DNA from: Anaerolineales bacterium | GTDB lineage: Bacteria > Chloroflexota > Anaerolineae > Anaerolineales > UBA11858 | DNA: 49,489 bases | Direction of reading: 5' to 3' | NCBI GenBank assembly: GCA_016785015.1 | Contig: JADHTJ010000017.1 | Location: forward strand, 1-49,489 | Shown: positions 36,584-44,842 of the stretch, in pieces | How the letters are laid out: each line of letters starts with the position of its first letter | How positions within the stretch are numbered: the first letter of the stretch is position 1 | Position numbers and translations under genes: made by a program | The notes under the pieces: model-generated | Databases searched by the model: none | What the model was told of the DNA's origin: nothing | The model's input: only the letters and a program-made list of their open reading frames with translations

Positions 36584-37059
36584 GGCCCTACTTCTGCTAG
36601 CGGAATAAGCGGTGTTCTAAATTGTTGTACGAGCCAATCTACCCATGATTGAGTAAATTCTGATGAGATTACTGGCACTGGAACCATAGTAGGTTGTGAA
36701 GCTTCAGCAAACAGTACTGAATTTCGACCAGCATATCCAGGGACCTGAATATAAATTATTTTCTCTGGGTCTACCATACGAAATCCCATCTCGATCGCGC
36801 GTTGTTTCAAAATAGTTGACGAGGTCAAAATTGCTAATTGCGATTCTTTGTTTGCAATTTCATAATCAAGAGCTTCAATTTCGAGGCGATGTCGTTGGAT
36901 TTCTTTTCCCATGGCCGCTGTATTCGCCGTTACGCTAATGAAAATTCCGGCTGCCAATAAAACAACTACCAAAACAATTAAAAAGATACCAATCCCCTGT
37001 AACTGTTTTCGCCACGGGGCTTGGGAATAAGCTTGAGTAAAGTTGAGTACACGATCCAT
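36580..37059 (-). CDS. FtsL-like septum protein
   Basis: 159 residues. Short cytoplasmic N-terminus with SQAPWRKQL, a single membrane helix about 23-47, then a predicted coiled-coil (MGKEIQRHRLEIEALDYEIANKESQLAIL, about 55-85) and an acidic-hydrophobic tail. Topology and position between rsmH and ftsI are those of FtsL, which is poorly conserved in sequence. The C-terminal ~50 residues past the coiled coil are longer than in most FtsL. No clear ribosome binding site. Confidence 0.65.
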   Translation of the reverse strand: MDRVLNFTQAYSQAPWRKQLQGIGIFLIVLVVVLLAAGIFISVTANTAAMGKEIQRHRLEIEALDYEIANKESQLAILTSSTILKQRAIEMGFRMVDPEKIIYIQVPGYAGRNSVLFAEASQPTMVPVPVISSEFTQSWVDWLVQQFRTPLIPLAEVGP

Positions 37060-37153
37060 AGATAATTTCTAATAACGAATTGCGAATACAAAATTATTAT
37101 TATTTCGCCATTCACGATCCGCAGTTATTCTCTTTGCAAGTCTTATGCCATGT

Positions 37154-38065
37154 TTACAGTTTCTCGGCGACTCTGAGACGGGCACTCCGTGCTCGTGGAT
37201 TCGCTTCAACTTCAACCTCTTCAGGCCGGATTGGCTTTCGCGTAACCACTCTTAGGGTTGGTTGATGATCGCAATCACAAATCGGTTTTTCAGGTGGGCA
37301 AATGCAATCTCTGCTTTCTTGTTTGAAAAAATGCTTGACGATGCGATCCTCTAAAGAGTGAAAAGAGACCACCACCAAGCGACCGCCTGTTGCAAGGGCA
37401 GTTACAGCTTGAGGGAGGACGCTTTCAACTGTATCTAGCTCCTGATTGGTTGCAATGCGCAAAGCTTGAAATGTGCGCGTCGCAGGATGAACTCGAGACC
37501 GGCCTTTACGTACATTTTTTTGGATAATATCTTTCAATTCCTTTGTGGTATGTATCGGTCGGGCAGCAACAATTTCTCGAGCAACTCGCCGAGAATGACG
37601 CTCTTCTCCGTATCGATAGATAATATTAGCTAAATCTTTTTCTGGCAGGTTATTGACCAAATCTGCGGCTTTGATTTCAGCCTCAGGATCAAAGCGCATA
37701 TCCAGTGGGCCATCAAAACGGTGGGAGAATCCTCTCTCTGGCGTATCAAGCTGCATGGATGAAAGGCCAAGGTCTAGCAAAATTCCATGAACGGAATCCC
37801 ATCCCAAGGATTCAAGCTGCACGCCCAAAGTGGAATAAGATTCCTGCACCAGGGTTGCGCGATCCCCAAAAAGGGATAACCGCTCCCGGGCCAGATCCAA
37901 GGCTTGAGGATCAAGATCAAATCCTAATAATTTTCCACTGGGTGAACTGGCCTCTAGAATTCCCCATGAATGGCCACCTGCTCCTACTGTACCATCGACA
38001 TAGAAACCGCCATCACGGGGGCGCAATGCTTGTATAATTTCTTGGTAAAGTACAGGATCGTGCAT
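37154..38065 (-). CDS. rsmH: 16S rRNA (cytosine1402-N4)-methyltransferase RsmH
   Basis: 303 residues. SAM-dependent enzyme that methylates C1402 of 16S rRNA. Seen: HDPVLYQEIIQAL at the N-terminus, FYVDGTVGAGGHSWGIL (SAM loop), GILLDLGLSSMQLDTPERGFSHRFDGPLDMR, and VVSFHSLEDRIVKHFFKQESRDC near the C-terminus. Also called MraW. It follows mraZ by 84 bases and precedes the FtsL-like gene by 94 bases. Confidence 0.96.
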   Translation of the reverse strand: MHDPVLYQEIIQALRPRDGGFYVDGTVGAGGHSWGILEASSPSGKLLGFDLDPQALDLARERLSLFGDRATLVQESYSTLGVQLESLGWDSVHGILLDLGLSSMQLDTPERGFSHRFDGPLDMRFDPEAEIKAADLVNNLPEKDLANIIYRYGEERHSRRVAREIVAARPIHTTKELKDIIQKNVRKGRSRVHPATRTFQALRIATNQELDTVESVLPQAVTALATGGRLVVVSFHSLEDRIVKHFFKQESRDCICPPEKPICDCDHQPTLRVVTRKPIRPEEVEVEANPRARSARLRVAEKL

Positions 38066-38094
38066 CTTTTTGAGTTTTTTTGTAGTTGGATGAT

Positions 38095-38123
38095 TTGTCC
38101 ATTGTCGAGTTATTTGATAGAAT
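38095..38123 (+). promoter_or_regulatory. Plus-strand promoter-like sequence between rsmH and mraZ
   Basis: TTGTCC (38095-38100), exactly 17 bases, TAGAAT (38118-38123). It points antisense into mraZ and no gene follows on that strand. The same interval also carries a 9-base inverted repeat (TAGTTGGAT/ATCCAACTA). Weak evidence; may be chance. Confidence 0.25.
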
Positions 38124-38149
38124 CCAACTAGAAAATAAAATTTATGATT

Positions 38150-38578
38150 TTAGAGATCGAGATCAGAGAAACGCTCTGAATTAGCATCCACATCACTCAA
38201 TTGAGTGACTTGACCTTCCCAGACTCCTGGCGACCAAATCTCTACACCTTCACCGACGCCAACAATAACAGCTTCGCCATCCAGGTTGGAAACATCTCGC
38301 AAGAACTGAGGAATCAAGATGCGCCCAACGCTATCGAGATCAACCTGGCTAGCGGTGGCAAAGATCAAGCGCCGCAACTCTCTGGCCATAGGATCGGTAG
38401 TTTTCATATCATTCAACTTTTCGGAAATTCTTTCAAAGGCTGGTTCTGTGAGCAAACGGAGATTTTTTTCAAAACCTTGGGTCAGGTACGCGCCACCGGA
38501 CAACTCCTCTCGAAAACGCGCCGGAATTGTCAAGCGTCCTTTCTCATCAAGTGTGTGGCGGTACTGTCCTAGAAACAT
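38150..38578 (-). CDS. mraZ: Transcriptional regulator MraZ
   Basis: 142 residues, the usual size. Two AbrB-like swapped-hairpin halves: FLGQYRHTLDEKGRLTIPARFREEL and ATASQVDLDSVGRILIPQFLRD. In other bacteria MraZ binds repeats in its own promoter and represses the dcw operon. A matching array lies directly upstream here. No strong ribosome binding site precedes ATG 38578. Confidence 0.96.
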   Translation of the reverse strand: MFLGQYRHTLDEKGRLTIPARFREELSGGAYLTQGFEKNLRLLTEPAFERISEKLNDMKTTDPMARELRRLIFATASQVDLDSVGRILIPQFLRDVSNLDGEAVIVGVGEGVEIWSPGVWEGQVTQLSDVDANSERFSDLDL

Positions 38579-38606
38579 ATGTTCTAACTCGATATTAAGA
38601 GCAGAA

Positions 38607-38623
38607 CGCCGGAATGCCCGGCG
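38607..38623 (-). promoter_or_regulatory. Small GC hairpin in the mraZ leader
   Basis: CGCCGG (38607-38612) pairs with CCGGCG (38618-38623) with a five-base loop. It lies between the MraZ boxes and the mraZ start. No U-run. Possible leader structure. Confidence 0.4.
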
Positions 38624-38641
38624 CCTGCAACTACAAATATA

Positions 38642-38675
38642 CCACTTTTAACCACTTTCACCCACAATCACACAC
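38642..38675 (-). promoter_or_regulatory. MraZ operator: four 10-bp-spaced GTGK boxes
   Basis: On the minus strand GTGT, GTGG, GTGG, GTGG occur at 38675, 38665, 38655 and 38645 with an exact 10-bp period; the last two are AAAGTGG units. This matches the known direct-repeat form of MraZ binding sites and sits immediately downstream of the -10. Confidence 0.7.
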
Positions 38676-38704
38676 AGTATAGCTGATATCTACCCAAATT
38701 GCAA
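38676..38704 (-). promoter_or_regulatory. dcw cluster promoter
   Basis: On the minus strand TTGCAA (38699-38704), an exact 17-base spacer, TATACT (38676-38681). The MraZ boxes begin one base downstream, so bound MraZ would cover the transcription start. Confidence 0.65.
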
Positions 38705-38752
38705 GTAAAATTGTCCGAATTTCATTGGGTTGACCTTGCAATCTCTTTAGGT

Positions 38753-38857
38753 TATTTATATACGCTCGCCTAGCGAGTTTTCTCTGAAAATAGGGGGTAG
38801 TGGCAATGACCCCACCCTCTATTTCCAGACAGATCTCATTGGTTGTTTAACATCAAA
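38753..38857. repeat. Family B short inverted-repeat element, older copy
   Basis: Aligns with the element at 40681-40789: shared tagcgag, aatagggggt, then cccc and ctatttccag, agat, and aacatca. The centre can fold (aatagggggt with accctctatt). The two copies agree at roughly two thirds of aligned positions by eye. No clear target duplication. Boundaries are approximate. Confidence 0.55.
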
Positions 38858-38910
38858 AGGTTAATCACTCCCCCATCCGAACTGCGCTTTAGACAAGTTG
38901 CAAGATTATT

Positions 38911-40416
38911 TTATGCGCTGTCCCGCATCAAATTGTAGATTGGGTATTCCGCCTCAACAGATTCAACATCCGCTTCGGGTTTGTCAACAAACTTGCTAAT
39001 GAAATTTATGAAGTGGTAGATGTCAGCAAAATTTGTGGCAATGCCTGCTGAAATTCGGATGGCACTGGGATAGAGATTGTGCTCAGTGCGTGCCCAGTCA
39101 TAGAATGAATCAAAGGACATGGGTTCAGCGTGATTGAAAGCTTGGCTCATTTCCTCTCGAATTAGGTCGTGAGCAATCTCGCCTGTGCCAGGATTGCAAA
39201 AACAACCCGTTCTAAGAGAGATGTTTTCGAGGTTTGCCAGGGCTTCAATCTTACGGTAATCGAGACGCACCCCTTCAGGGTCATTCAAATTAAATGCAAT
39301 GGTGCCGCCGCGCGCCTTCGTGTCGGTGGGACCATAGATTTGTACCAACGGTGTACCATTGCTGTGACGAATGGCCGTCATTTGGTCGAGCAGCCAGGCT
39401 ATCAAGCATTCAACACGCTCGTGGATGGTTTCTATTCCGATTTTGGAAAGATACCTCAGACCAATTTCAACTGCGGGGAGATTCAGAAAATTTATCGTGC
39501 CATCTTCAAAGCCGGCTTCATTCTCCAATAGATAGTGCCACCCTTCGCCTTGAACTGATGTGATCGAGATCGTTCCGCCCGCAAACCAGGGCCGCTGGAG
39601 CTTCTTGAGGGTGCTCTTTCGAGCCAGCAAACACCCCATCCCAGTGGGGTATCCGAACATCTTATAAAAAGAGAGCGGCACAAAGTCAGGTTTCCATTGA
39701 CCCAGGTCGAGCGGATTGGTTGAAACGAAAGCCGCTGCATCCAGGATGACATCCCAACCTTTGGCATGTGCTCTTTCAATCCACTCCAGGGAATGCTGCA
39801 CTCCTGTGAAATTCGATTGGGCAGGATAGGCAAATAAGTTGAAGCTTTCAGGTTGCACTCGATCTAGTTCAGCATTCAAAGCTTGGTCATCGAACCGCAG
39901 CTCGGGCAACACCGTTGGCATATAGGTAACTTTGGCTCCTTTCGCGCGCGCAAATTCCCGAATGCCATTCACAGAGTTATGGTTATCAAAGGCGGGAAGA
40001 AAACGTCCGCCTGGATGAAAGGGATAAGCCTCGCCAACCAGCTTCAAGGCTCCACTGGCATTTGGTGTGAAAATGGCGGTATATTCATCGGGATTAGCGT
40101 TGAAATACTGAAGCACATAACTGCGTGCCTGCTCAGCAAGATGCGTCATAGCTAGCGATGTAGGATTCTTAGAATGCGGATTGCCAAAGACTCCTTCTTC
40201 GAGCAATTCCATATGCTGGCGTAACTGCGAAGACGCATATAACCCCCCACCGGTGTAATCCAGATAAACCTGATTGAGCCGATCGAGGCGGCTGTATTCA
40301 CGCTCACGAAGTTCATCAATAATTCTTGTTGAATCAAAACACGGATAATCCTTACGGAATTCTTCAAAGGCATCATCCATGTTTTCAATTGAGAAATCTT
40401 GATTAGGGTTATTCAT
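38911..40416 (-). CDS. Class V aminotransferase, Moco-sulfurase/cysteine desulfurase-like
   Basis: 501 residues. PLP-dependent fold-type I. Seen: N-terminal VYLDYTGGGLYASSQL, NPHSKNPTSLAM, TAIFTPNASGALKLVGEA, LFAYPAQSNFTG, VILDAAAFVSTNP, and PLSFYKMFGYPTGMGCL with the PLP lysine. A later segment, SLRTGCFCNPG, holds the cysteine position of the sulfurase group. Closest in style to the N-terminal domain of molybdenum cofactor sulfurases, without a MOSC domain. Substrate not established. GGAGCC precedes ATG 40416. Confidence 0.87.
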   Translation of the reverse strand: MNNPNQDFSIENMDDAFEEFRKDYPCFDSTRIIDELREREYSRLDRLNQVYLDYTGGGLYASSQLRQHMELLEEGVFGNPHSKNPTSLAMTHLAEQARSYVLQYFNANPDEYTAIFTPNASGALKLVGEAYPFHPGGRFLPAFDNHNSVNGIREFARAKGAKVTYMPTVLPELRFDDQALNAELDRVQPESFNLFAYPAQSNFTGVQHSLEWIERAHAKGWDVILDAAAFVSTNPLDLGQWKPDFVPLSFYKMFGYPTGMGCLLARKSTLKKLQRPWFAGGTISITSVQGEGWHYLLENEAGFEDGTINFLNLPAVEIGLRYLSKIGIETIHERVECLIAWLLDQMTAIRHSNGTPLVQIYGPTDTKARGGTIAFNLNDPEGVRLDYRKIEALANLENISLRTGCFCNPGTGEIAHDLIREEMSQAFNHAEPMSFDSFYDWARTEHNLYPSAIRISAGIATNFADIYHFINFISKFVDKPEADVESVEAEYPIYNLMRDSA

Positions 40417-40596
40417 CAGGGTTTAGGCTCCTATTTCCATCGATGGTTGACCTGGCTCTGATAATTATAGCAATACTGTCAATCATTGTTGATAACAACA
40501 CATCGGTTCTATGGAATTTGCCGTAAGAGGCCTCCCCCCAAATGTGGCCCCTAGCCACGGAGATTCCCAGAGAACCAGCACATCTTGTTATCTTGT

Positions 40597-40655
40597 TGAT
40601 CTTAAAAACAGATACAGCTCCTTCGAGGAGCCGTATCTGTTTTTAAGATCAACAA
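40597..40655. terminator. Very long hairpin, probable bidirectional terminator
   Basis: Arms of 28 bases match except for one A-C mismatch: GTTGATCTTAAAAACAGATAC and the inner AGCTCCT pair with AGGAGCC and the outer partner ending ATCAAC. The loop is three bases. Both sides have T-runs (TTTTT/AAAAA) flanking a GC-rich inner stem, so transcripts from either strand could terminate. It lies between the aminotransferase start and the PucC-like gene end. Confidence 0.65.
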
Positions 40656-40680
40656 TCCAGTTTCCCAATGATTATTACTA

Positions 40681-40789
40681 ACTCAAGTTACGCACATGTA
40701 GCGAGGTTTACCTGGAAATAGGGGGTGGGGACAAAGCCCCCCACCTCCCTATTTCCAGGGAGATTCTATTAAGGTTGCGTAACATCAGT
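40681..40789. mobile_element. Family B MITE-like element, 109 bp
   Basis: Ends ACTCAAGTTACGCA and TGCGTAACATCAGT are inverted repeats (12 of 14). Flanked by an exact direct repeat TACTA at 40676-40680 and 40790-40794, as expected for a 5-bp target duplication. The centre holds a stem aatagggggtgggg / cccc..ccctattt. No open frame. A related copy is at 38753-38857 and an end-like sequence near 43654-43686. Confidence 0.7.
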
Positions 40790-40798
40790 TACTAGGTA

Positions 40799-40882
40799 GT
40801 GTTGACATTTCAAGGCTTTTTAGGAGTGCGAACCCGGTTACGAATTCATCCATTTCAAGAGAGAAATTCCCAAATGTCAACA
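40799..40882. repeat. 12-bp inverted repeats flanking a 60-base interior
   Basis: GTGTTGACATTT near 40799-40811 and AAATGTCAACAC near 40871-40882 are exact inverted repeats. The interior has no open frame. It lies between the family B element and the PucC-like gene stop. Could be a further small element or a secondary structure in the 3' untranslated region. Confidence 0.45.
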
Positions 40883-40886
40883 CGGC

Positions 40887-42203
40887 CTAATCTGCGGCCA
40901 CCAAAATTTGCGCTTCAGCATAAGCCTGAGATTCTTCAACATCCAAGCGAGTTGAAAGATAGAGGGCGACTAAGAGCATGACCACTTCCAGGGCAAATAC
41001 TGTGCCATAGGCTGCAAAAGCGTTTCCGCCAGTCAGGCTGCGAACCAAATCTACGATGCCGCCTCCCATCAAGCTGCCAAAAGCGTGACCGACCATATTA
41101 GCCACACCCCAAACGCCCATCAACATACCGGCGCGAATGGCAGTTGTAAACGAGATCACGCCGGTCAGCATCCCGGCTCCAGCCAGACCCGTGCCAAAAC
41201 CCATCACAAAGACCAAACCTTTGAACAAGCCTGGGTTGCCCATCAAGCCAGACACGATCAGACCTATAAAGACGATGATGCTCGAAATCATACCAATGCG
41301 CATCAAGCGCATAAAGCCCAGCCACTTGACCAAAATAGCGCCCGAAAGCAGCATGGCGATCATCACACCGACACCCCAAAAGGCAGTCAGGCGAGTAGTT
41401 TCACCCACAGACATATTCAAAACGAGCGCACCATAAGGCTCGAGCAGCACATCTTGGGCTAAAGTGCCCACAAAAGTAAAGAATACCAGGGCAAAAAAGG
41501 TGCGCACCTGAGGGTCAGAAAACACGTAATCGGTGAGAACTTTCTTGAAAGGGATCTCACGGGCTTTTTCGGCAGCAGCTTCGAGCTTATCACCGCGTGG
41601 TTCCTGCCAAAGGGCAGCAAAAGTCGCTAATGCTAAAACAACAGCAGCAACGCCAATGGCCACACTAAGCAACCGTGCAGGATCATATTCTTCTAAAGCG
41701 GCGCCTAAGCCACCGGCCCCAGCAACCAAACCCAATAAAGTTGCCACTTCATAGAGTGTGATCGCACGTGCTTTCTGGTGCCCACTGAAGCGATCAGAAA
41801 GAAGAGCCTGGAATGTGTTATGCCCTAAGTTGCGGCCAATGCCATATAGAACGAATGCCAATAATCCGCCGACAAACAACCCAAGCGATGTTTGGGCGAT
41901 ATTTACCAAGAGCACTACGGCGGAGATAATTCCCAAGCCAATTAAGAGTGCGCCGATGACAATATAGGGTTCTCGGCGGCGGCCGAAAAGGGGGAAACCA
42001 TCCGAGCGATATCCTAACCAAACGCGGATCGGGGAGATCAGCAGCGGGACTGCAAAGAAGAAACCAACCAACGTGGCCGGCAGACCCAATTCAGCGATCA
42101 TGATGCGGTTTAACGTGCCACCAATAAGGGCGCCACTCAAGCCATAGGCAATCGGGAAGAATGCCAGGCGGATATTGTTGAGAATTCGAGCAACAGTTTT
42201 CAT
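40887..42203 (-). CDS. PucC/BCD-family MFS transporter
   Basis: 438 residues, about twelve membrane helices. The first ~80 residues match the PucC family pattern: LNNIRLAFFPIAYGLSGALIGGTLNRIMI, LGLPATLVGFFFAVPLLISPIRVWLGYRSD, and FGRRREPYIVIGALL. PucC/LhaA proteins serve (bacterio)chlorophyll handling in phototrophs. AAGGATG precedes ATG 42203. It follows hemY by 40 bases, so tetrapyrrole transport is a reasonable inference, though the substrate is not shown. Confidence 0.85.
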   Translation of the reverse strand: MKTVARILNNIRLAFFPIAYGLSGALIGGTLNRIMIAELGLPATLVGFFFAVPLLISPIRVWLGYRSDGFPLFGRRREPYIVIGALLIGLGIISAVVLLVNIAQTSLGLFVGGLLAFVLYGIGRNLGHNTFQALLSDRFSGHQKARAITLYEVATLLGLVAGAGGLGAALEEYDPARLLSVAIGVAAVVLALATFAALWQEPRGDKLEAAAEKAREIPFKKVLTDYVFSDPQVRTFFALVFFTFVGTLAQDVLLEPYGALVLNMSVGETTRLTAFWGVGVMIAMLLSGAILVKWLGFMRLMRIGMISSIIVFIGLIVSGLMGNPGLFKGLVFVMGFGTGLAGAGMLTGVISFTTAIRAGMLMGVWGVANMVGHAFGSLMGGGIVDLVRSLTGGNAFAAYGTVFALEVVMLLVALYLSTRLDVEESQAYAEAQILVAAD

Positions 42204-42243
42204 AGATCATCCTTTTGTGCAATAAAGTTTGATAAAACTCGCT

Positions 42244-43632
42244 TTAGAGAGCGAGGTAATTCACAACATCGTCAGCAGCCTGTTGTCCTTGCCGTATACA
42301 ATCTGGAACTCCAATCCCGCGGTAAGAGCTGCCAGCCACATAAACTCCTTTTGGCAACAGATTTTCTATTTCATCAACTAGATCAAGATGACCAACATCT
42401 GCCTGAGGGAATGAACAAGGCCAGCGGAAGGGAACCATCTCAATGGGTTCAGCGGCAATCCCCAACAAATCAGCCAATTCTTCAGAAACCTTCGATAGCA
42501 AGGCATCATCTTCAAATTCCACCAATTCAGGTTTGCCGCCGCCGAAGAACACTCGAAGCAATAATAATTCTTGGGGTGCTCGAGTTGGCATTTTCAATGA
42601 GGTAAATGTGACCGCATCAATGGCACGCCCCTCTCGGCGAGGCACCATCAACCCATGAATGCGCTTAGCCATCTGAACATCTTCAGCACGATAAACCAAT
42701 GAGATCGTGCCGATATTTTCATGACGAATTTTTTCAAGCATGCTTGAAACTTCTGTTCCTACACCATCAAGTATTTGGGCAGAGGCGTTCGCGGGCGTCG
42801 CCAAAATCAATGCATCAGCATACAGTACTTCACTATCCCCAAGAGTGACAGCATAACCATTTGCATGGGGCTCTACCTTTACAGTTTCAACGTTTAGGCG
42901 AAGATCTGCTCCATTTGCTTCCATTTGCACACTCAATGCGTCGATCAAATCTTGGGCACCTTGCTCAAAAGCGATGAAACGCGGCGGTTTGGATTCATTT
43001 TTCTGCTTACGCGCAGCCCGCATTCGACCTAGCGCACCTTTGAACAGGCCGCCATATTCAGCTTCCATTTCCCGCATGATCGGCGATGTGGTCAGAATAC
43101 TCTGACGGTGGGGATCTGTATTGTAAATACCCGCCAAAATCGGGCCGATGAACTTCTCCATTGCTTCTACCCCCAAACGGCGGCTGGCAAACTCTGCCAG
43201 GGATTCATCGGCATTATCTCGTTTGGCAGGGATAAATGGTTCAGCCAACATGCGCAATTTACCCTTGGTAGTCATCAAGGGTGATCGAATAAATGCCGCT
43301 GGGCTCAAAGGTACAGGTGTGGGCACGCCACCATCGAGCACATACATGTGGCTGGTTTCACTGCCAGGATCGGTCAATTTATTTTGGATACCTAATTCGT
43401 GGGCCAGATCCCACACCTCGGGTTTACGGGTGACAAAGGATTCAGGGCCACCATCAATACTGATTGAATCTCCCTCGGGGGTGATCAATTTTTTGGTAGA
43501 GATTTTTCCGCCCCATTGATTCTCTCGCTCCAGAAGAGTGATATGCAGACTATCCCCAGCGTGTTTCTGTAATTCCCAGGCGGCACTCAAACCTGTGATG
43601 CCGCCGCCGATGATTACAATATTTTTACTCAT
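42244..43632 (-). CDS. hemY: Protoporphyrinogen/coproporphyrinogen III oxidase (HemY/CgoX type)
   Basis: 462 residues. Flavin amine-oxidase fold with FAD Rossmann motif IIGGGITGLSAAWELQ at the N-terminus and ERENQWGGKI, then GGPESFV. The C-terminal YVAGSSYRGIGVPDCIRQGQQAAD matches the FAD-contact end of the family. Oxidises the porphyrinogen before iron insertion; which porphyrinogen is used is not shown. AGGAAATTATTT precedes ATG 43632. Operon with hemH (28-base gap) and the PucC-like gene. Confidence 0.95.
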   Translation of the reverse strand: MSKNIVIIGGGITGLSAAWELQKHAGDSLHITLLERENQWGGKISTKKLITPEGDSISIDGGPESFVTRKPEVWDLAHELGIQNKLTDPGSETSHMYVLDGGVPTPVPLSPAAFIRSPLMTTKGKLRMLAEPFIPAKRDNADESLAEFASRRLGVEAMEKFIGPILAGIYNTDPHRQSILTTSPIMREMEAEYGGLFKGALGRMRAARKQKNESKPPRFIAFEQGAQDLIDALSVQMEANGADLRLNVETVKVEPHANGYAVTLGDSEVLYADALILATPANASAQILDGVGTEVSSMLEKIRHENIGTISLVYRAEDVQMAKRIHGLMVPRREGRAIDAVTFTSLKMPTRAPQELLLLRVFFGGGKPELVEFEDDALLSKVSEELADLLGIAAEPIEMVPFRWPCSFPQADVGHLDLVDEIENLLPKGVYVAGSSYRGIGVPDCIRQGQQAADDVVNYLAL

Positions 43633-43653
43633 AAATAATTTCCTGATTGAAGA

Positions 43654-43686
43654 ATTGATATTACGCTACGTGTGCGTAACACGAGT
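43654..43686 (-). repeat. Family B element end overlapping the hemH 3' end
   Basis: On the minus strand TAACTCGTGTTACGCACACG matches the left end of the 109-bp element (taactcaagttacgcacatg). About 23 of 28 bases agree when extended through gtagcg. It encodes the last residues of hemH and its stop codon. Only one end is visible. Confidence 0.55.
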
Positions 43687-44674
43687 TAAGAATTATTTCT
43701 GTCAACGCGTTCACGTGCGCATTGGTGTCATTGAGCGCGGGAATATAGGAAAATTCCCCACCCCCAGCCAGCTGAAAAGTTTTTCGGCCTTCATGTTCAA
43801 TTTCATCTAATGTTTCAAGGCAATCGATGGCAAAACCTGGGCAAACCACCCGAAGTTTTGCAACTCCTTGGTTTCCCAAAGACTCCAACACCTGATCGGT
43901 GTATGGCTGCGTCCAAGCCTCAGGGCCAAAGCGAGACTGAAAAGCCACCTGCCACCCCTGCGGTTGCAAACCAAGCTTCTCGGCTACTAAGGAAGCGGAT
44001 CGCCGGCATTGAGTTTCATACGGGTCGCCAGCATCCACATAACGTTGCGGAATCCCATGAAAGGAGAAAAGCAACTTGTCATAAGAAGTCGCATTTGAGC
44101 GGATGCTCTCTGCTAAAGTCCCGATGTATGCAGGATGCTGGTGATAATCACTAATAACTTGGATACTGGGCAACCGGTTCCAAGATTTGAGGGAATCAAA
44201 AACACGCTGCACAGTAGTGCCAGTCGTCGTACCCGAAAATTGAGGAAAAAGTGGCAGGATGATTAAGTGATCAATCCTAGATTGTTGAAATTTTGACAAA
44301 ACATTGGGGATAGATGGATTACCGTAACGCATGGCAAACTCAACCTGAACATACCCAGGAATGGAATCGGCAAGCTGTACATGTAATTTATCGCGTAAGC
44401 TCTGTGTAATTGTGAGTAATGGAGAACCCTCAGCACCCCAAATTCGATGATACATGCGTGCAGAACGGCGCGGTCGAACATTCAGGATTACCCCGTAGAG
44501 TAAGGGAAGCCACAACCAGCGCGGATAATAGATGACTTTCTTATCGGAAAGGAACTCGGCCAGGAATCGGCGCACCGCTGATGGTGTGGGATCATCAGGA
44601 GTACCCGTGTTTAACAATAATATGCCAATTGAATTGGGTCGGGATTTTCGCTCGCTACCAATAACGTCTATCAA
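43661..44674 (-). CDS. hemH: Ferrochelatase HemH
   Basis: 337 residues from TTG 44674 with GGAG nine bases upstream. Inserts Fe2+ into the porphyrin. Seen: GILLLNTGTPDDPTPSAVRRFLAEFLSDKKVI, HLIILPLFPQFSGTTTGTTVQRV, LLFSFHGIPQRYVDAGDPYETQC (metal-binding His in SFHGIP), and FQSRFGPEAWTQPYTDQVLE, with VVCPGFAIDCLETLDEI. The final residues NSCYAHVA are encoded in a repeat end. First gene of the hemH-hemY-PucC-like operon. Confidence 0.95.
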   Translation of the reverse strand: MIDVIGSERKSRPNSIGILLLNTGTPDDPTPSAVRRFLAEFLSDKKVIYYPRWLWLPLLYGVILNVRPRRSARMYHRIWGAEGSPLLTITQSLRDKLHVQLADSIPGYVQVEFAMRYGNPSIPNVLSKFQQSRIDHLIILPLFPQFSGTTTGTTVQRVFDSLKSWNRLPSIQVISDYHQHPAYIGTLAESIRSNATSYDKLLFSFHGIPQRYVDAGDPYETQCRRSASLVAEKLGLQPQGWQVAFQSRFGPEAWTQPYTDQVLESLGNQGVAKLRVVCPGFAIDCLETLDEIEHEGRKTFQLAGGGEFSYIPALNDTNAHVNALTEIILNSCYAHVA

Positions 44675-44842
44675 TGTAATGCGCTCCGTTTTACCAGCAA
44701 TAAACGCATTTTACTGAATAGATTGTCAGACAACCATGTAGATTTTTATAGGTTTGGGTTAGGTTTTGTTAAGGAAATAATTCACATAACAAGATATTTA
44801 TTGTCTGATTATCCCCCAAGATTTGAGAAATGATACTAAAGC

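Noticed and set aside
44725-44815. Possible inverted repeat TCAGACAA/TTGTCTGA upstream of the deacetylase end
   Set aside because: Only eight bases, AT-rich surroundings, no flanking duplication; chance is likely.
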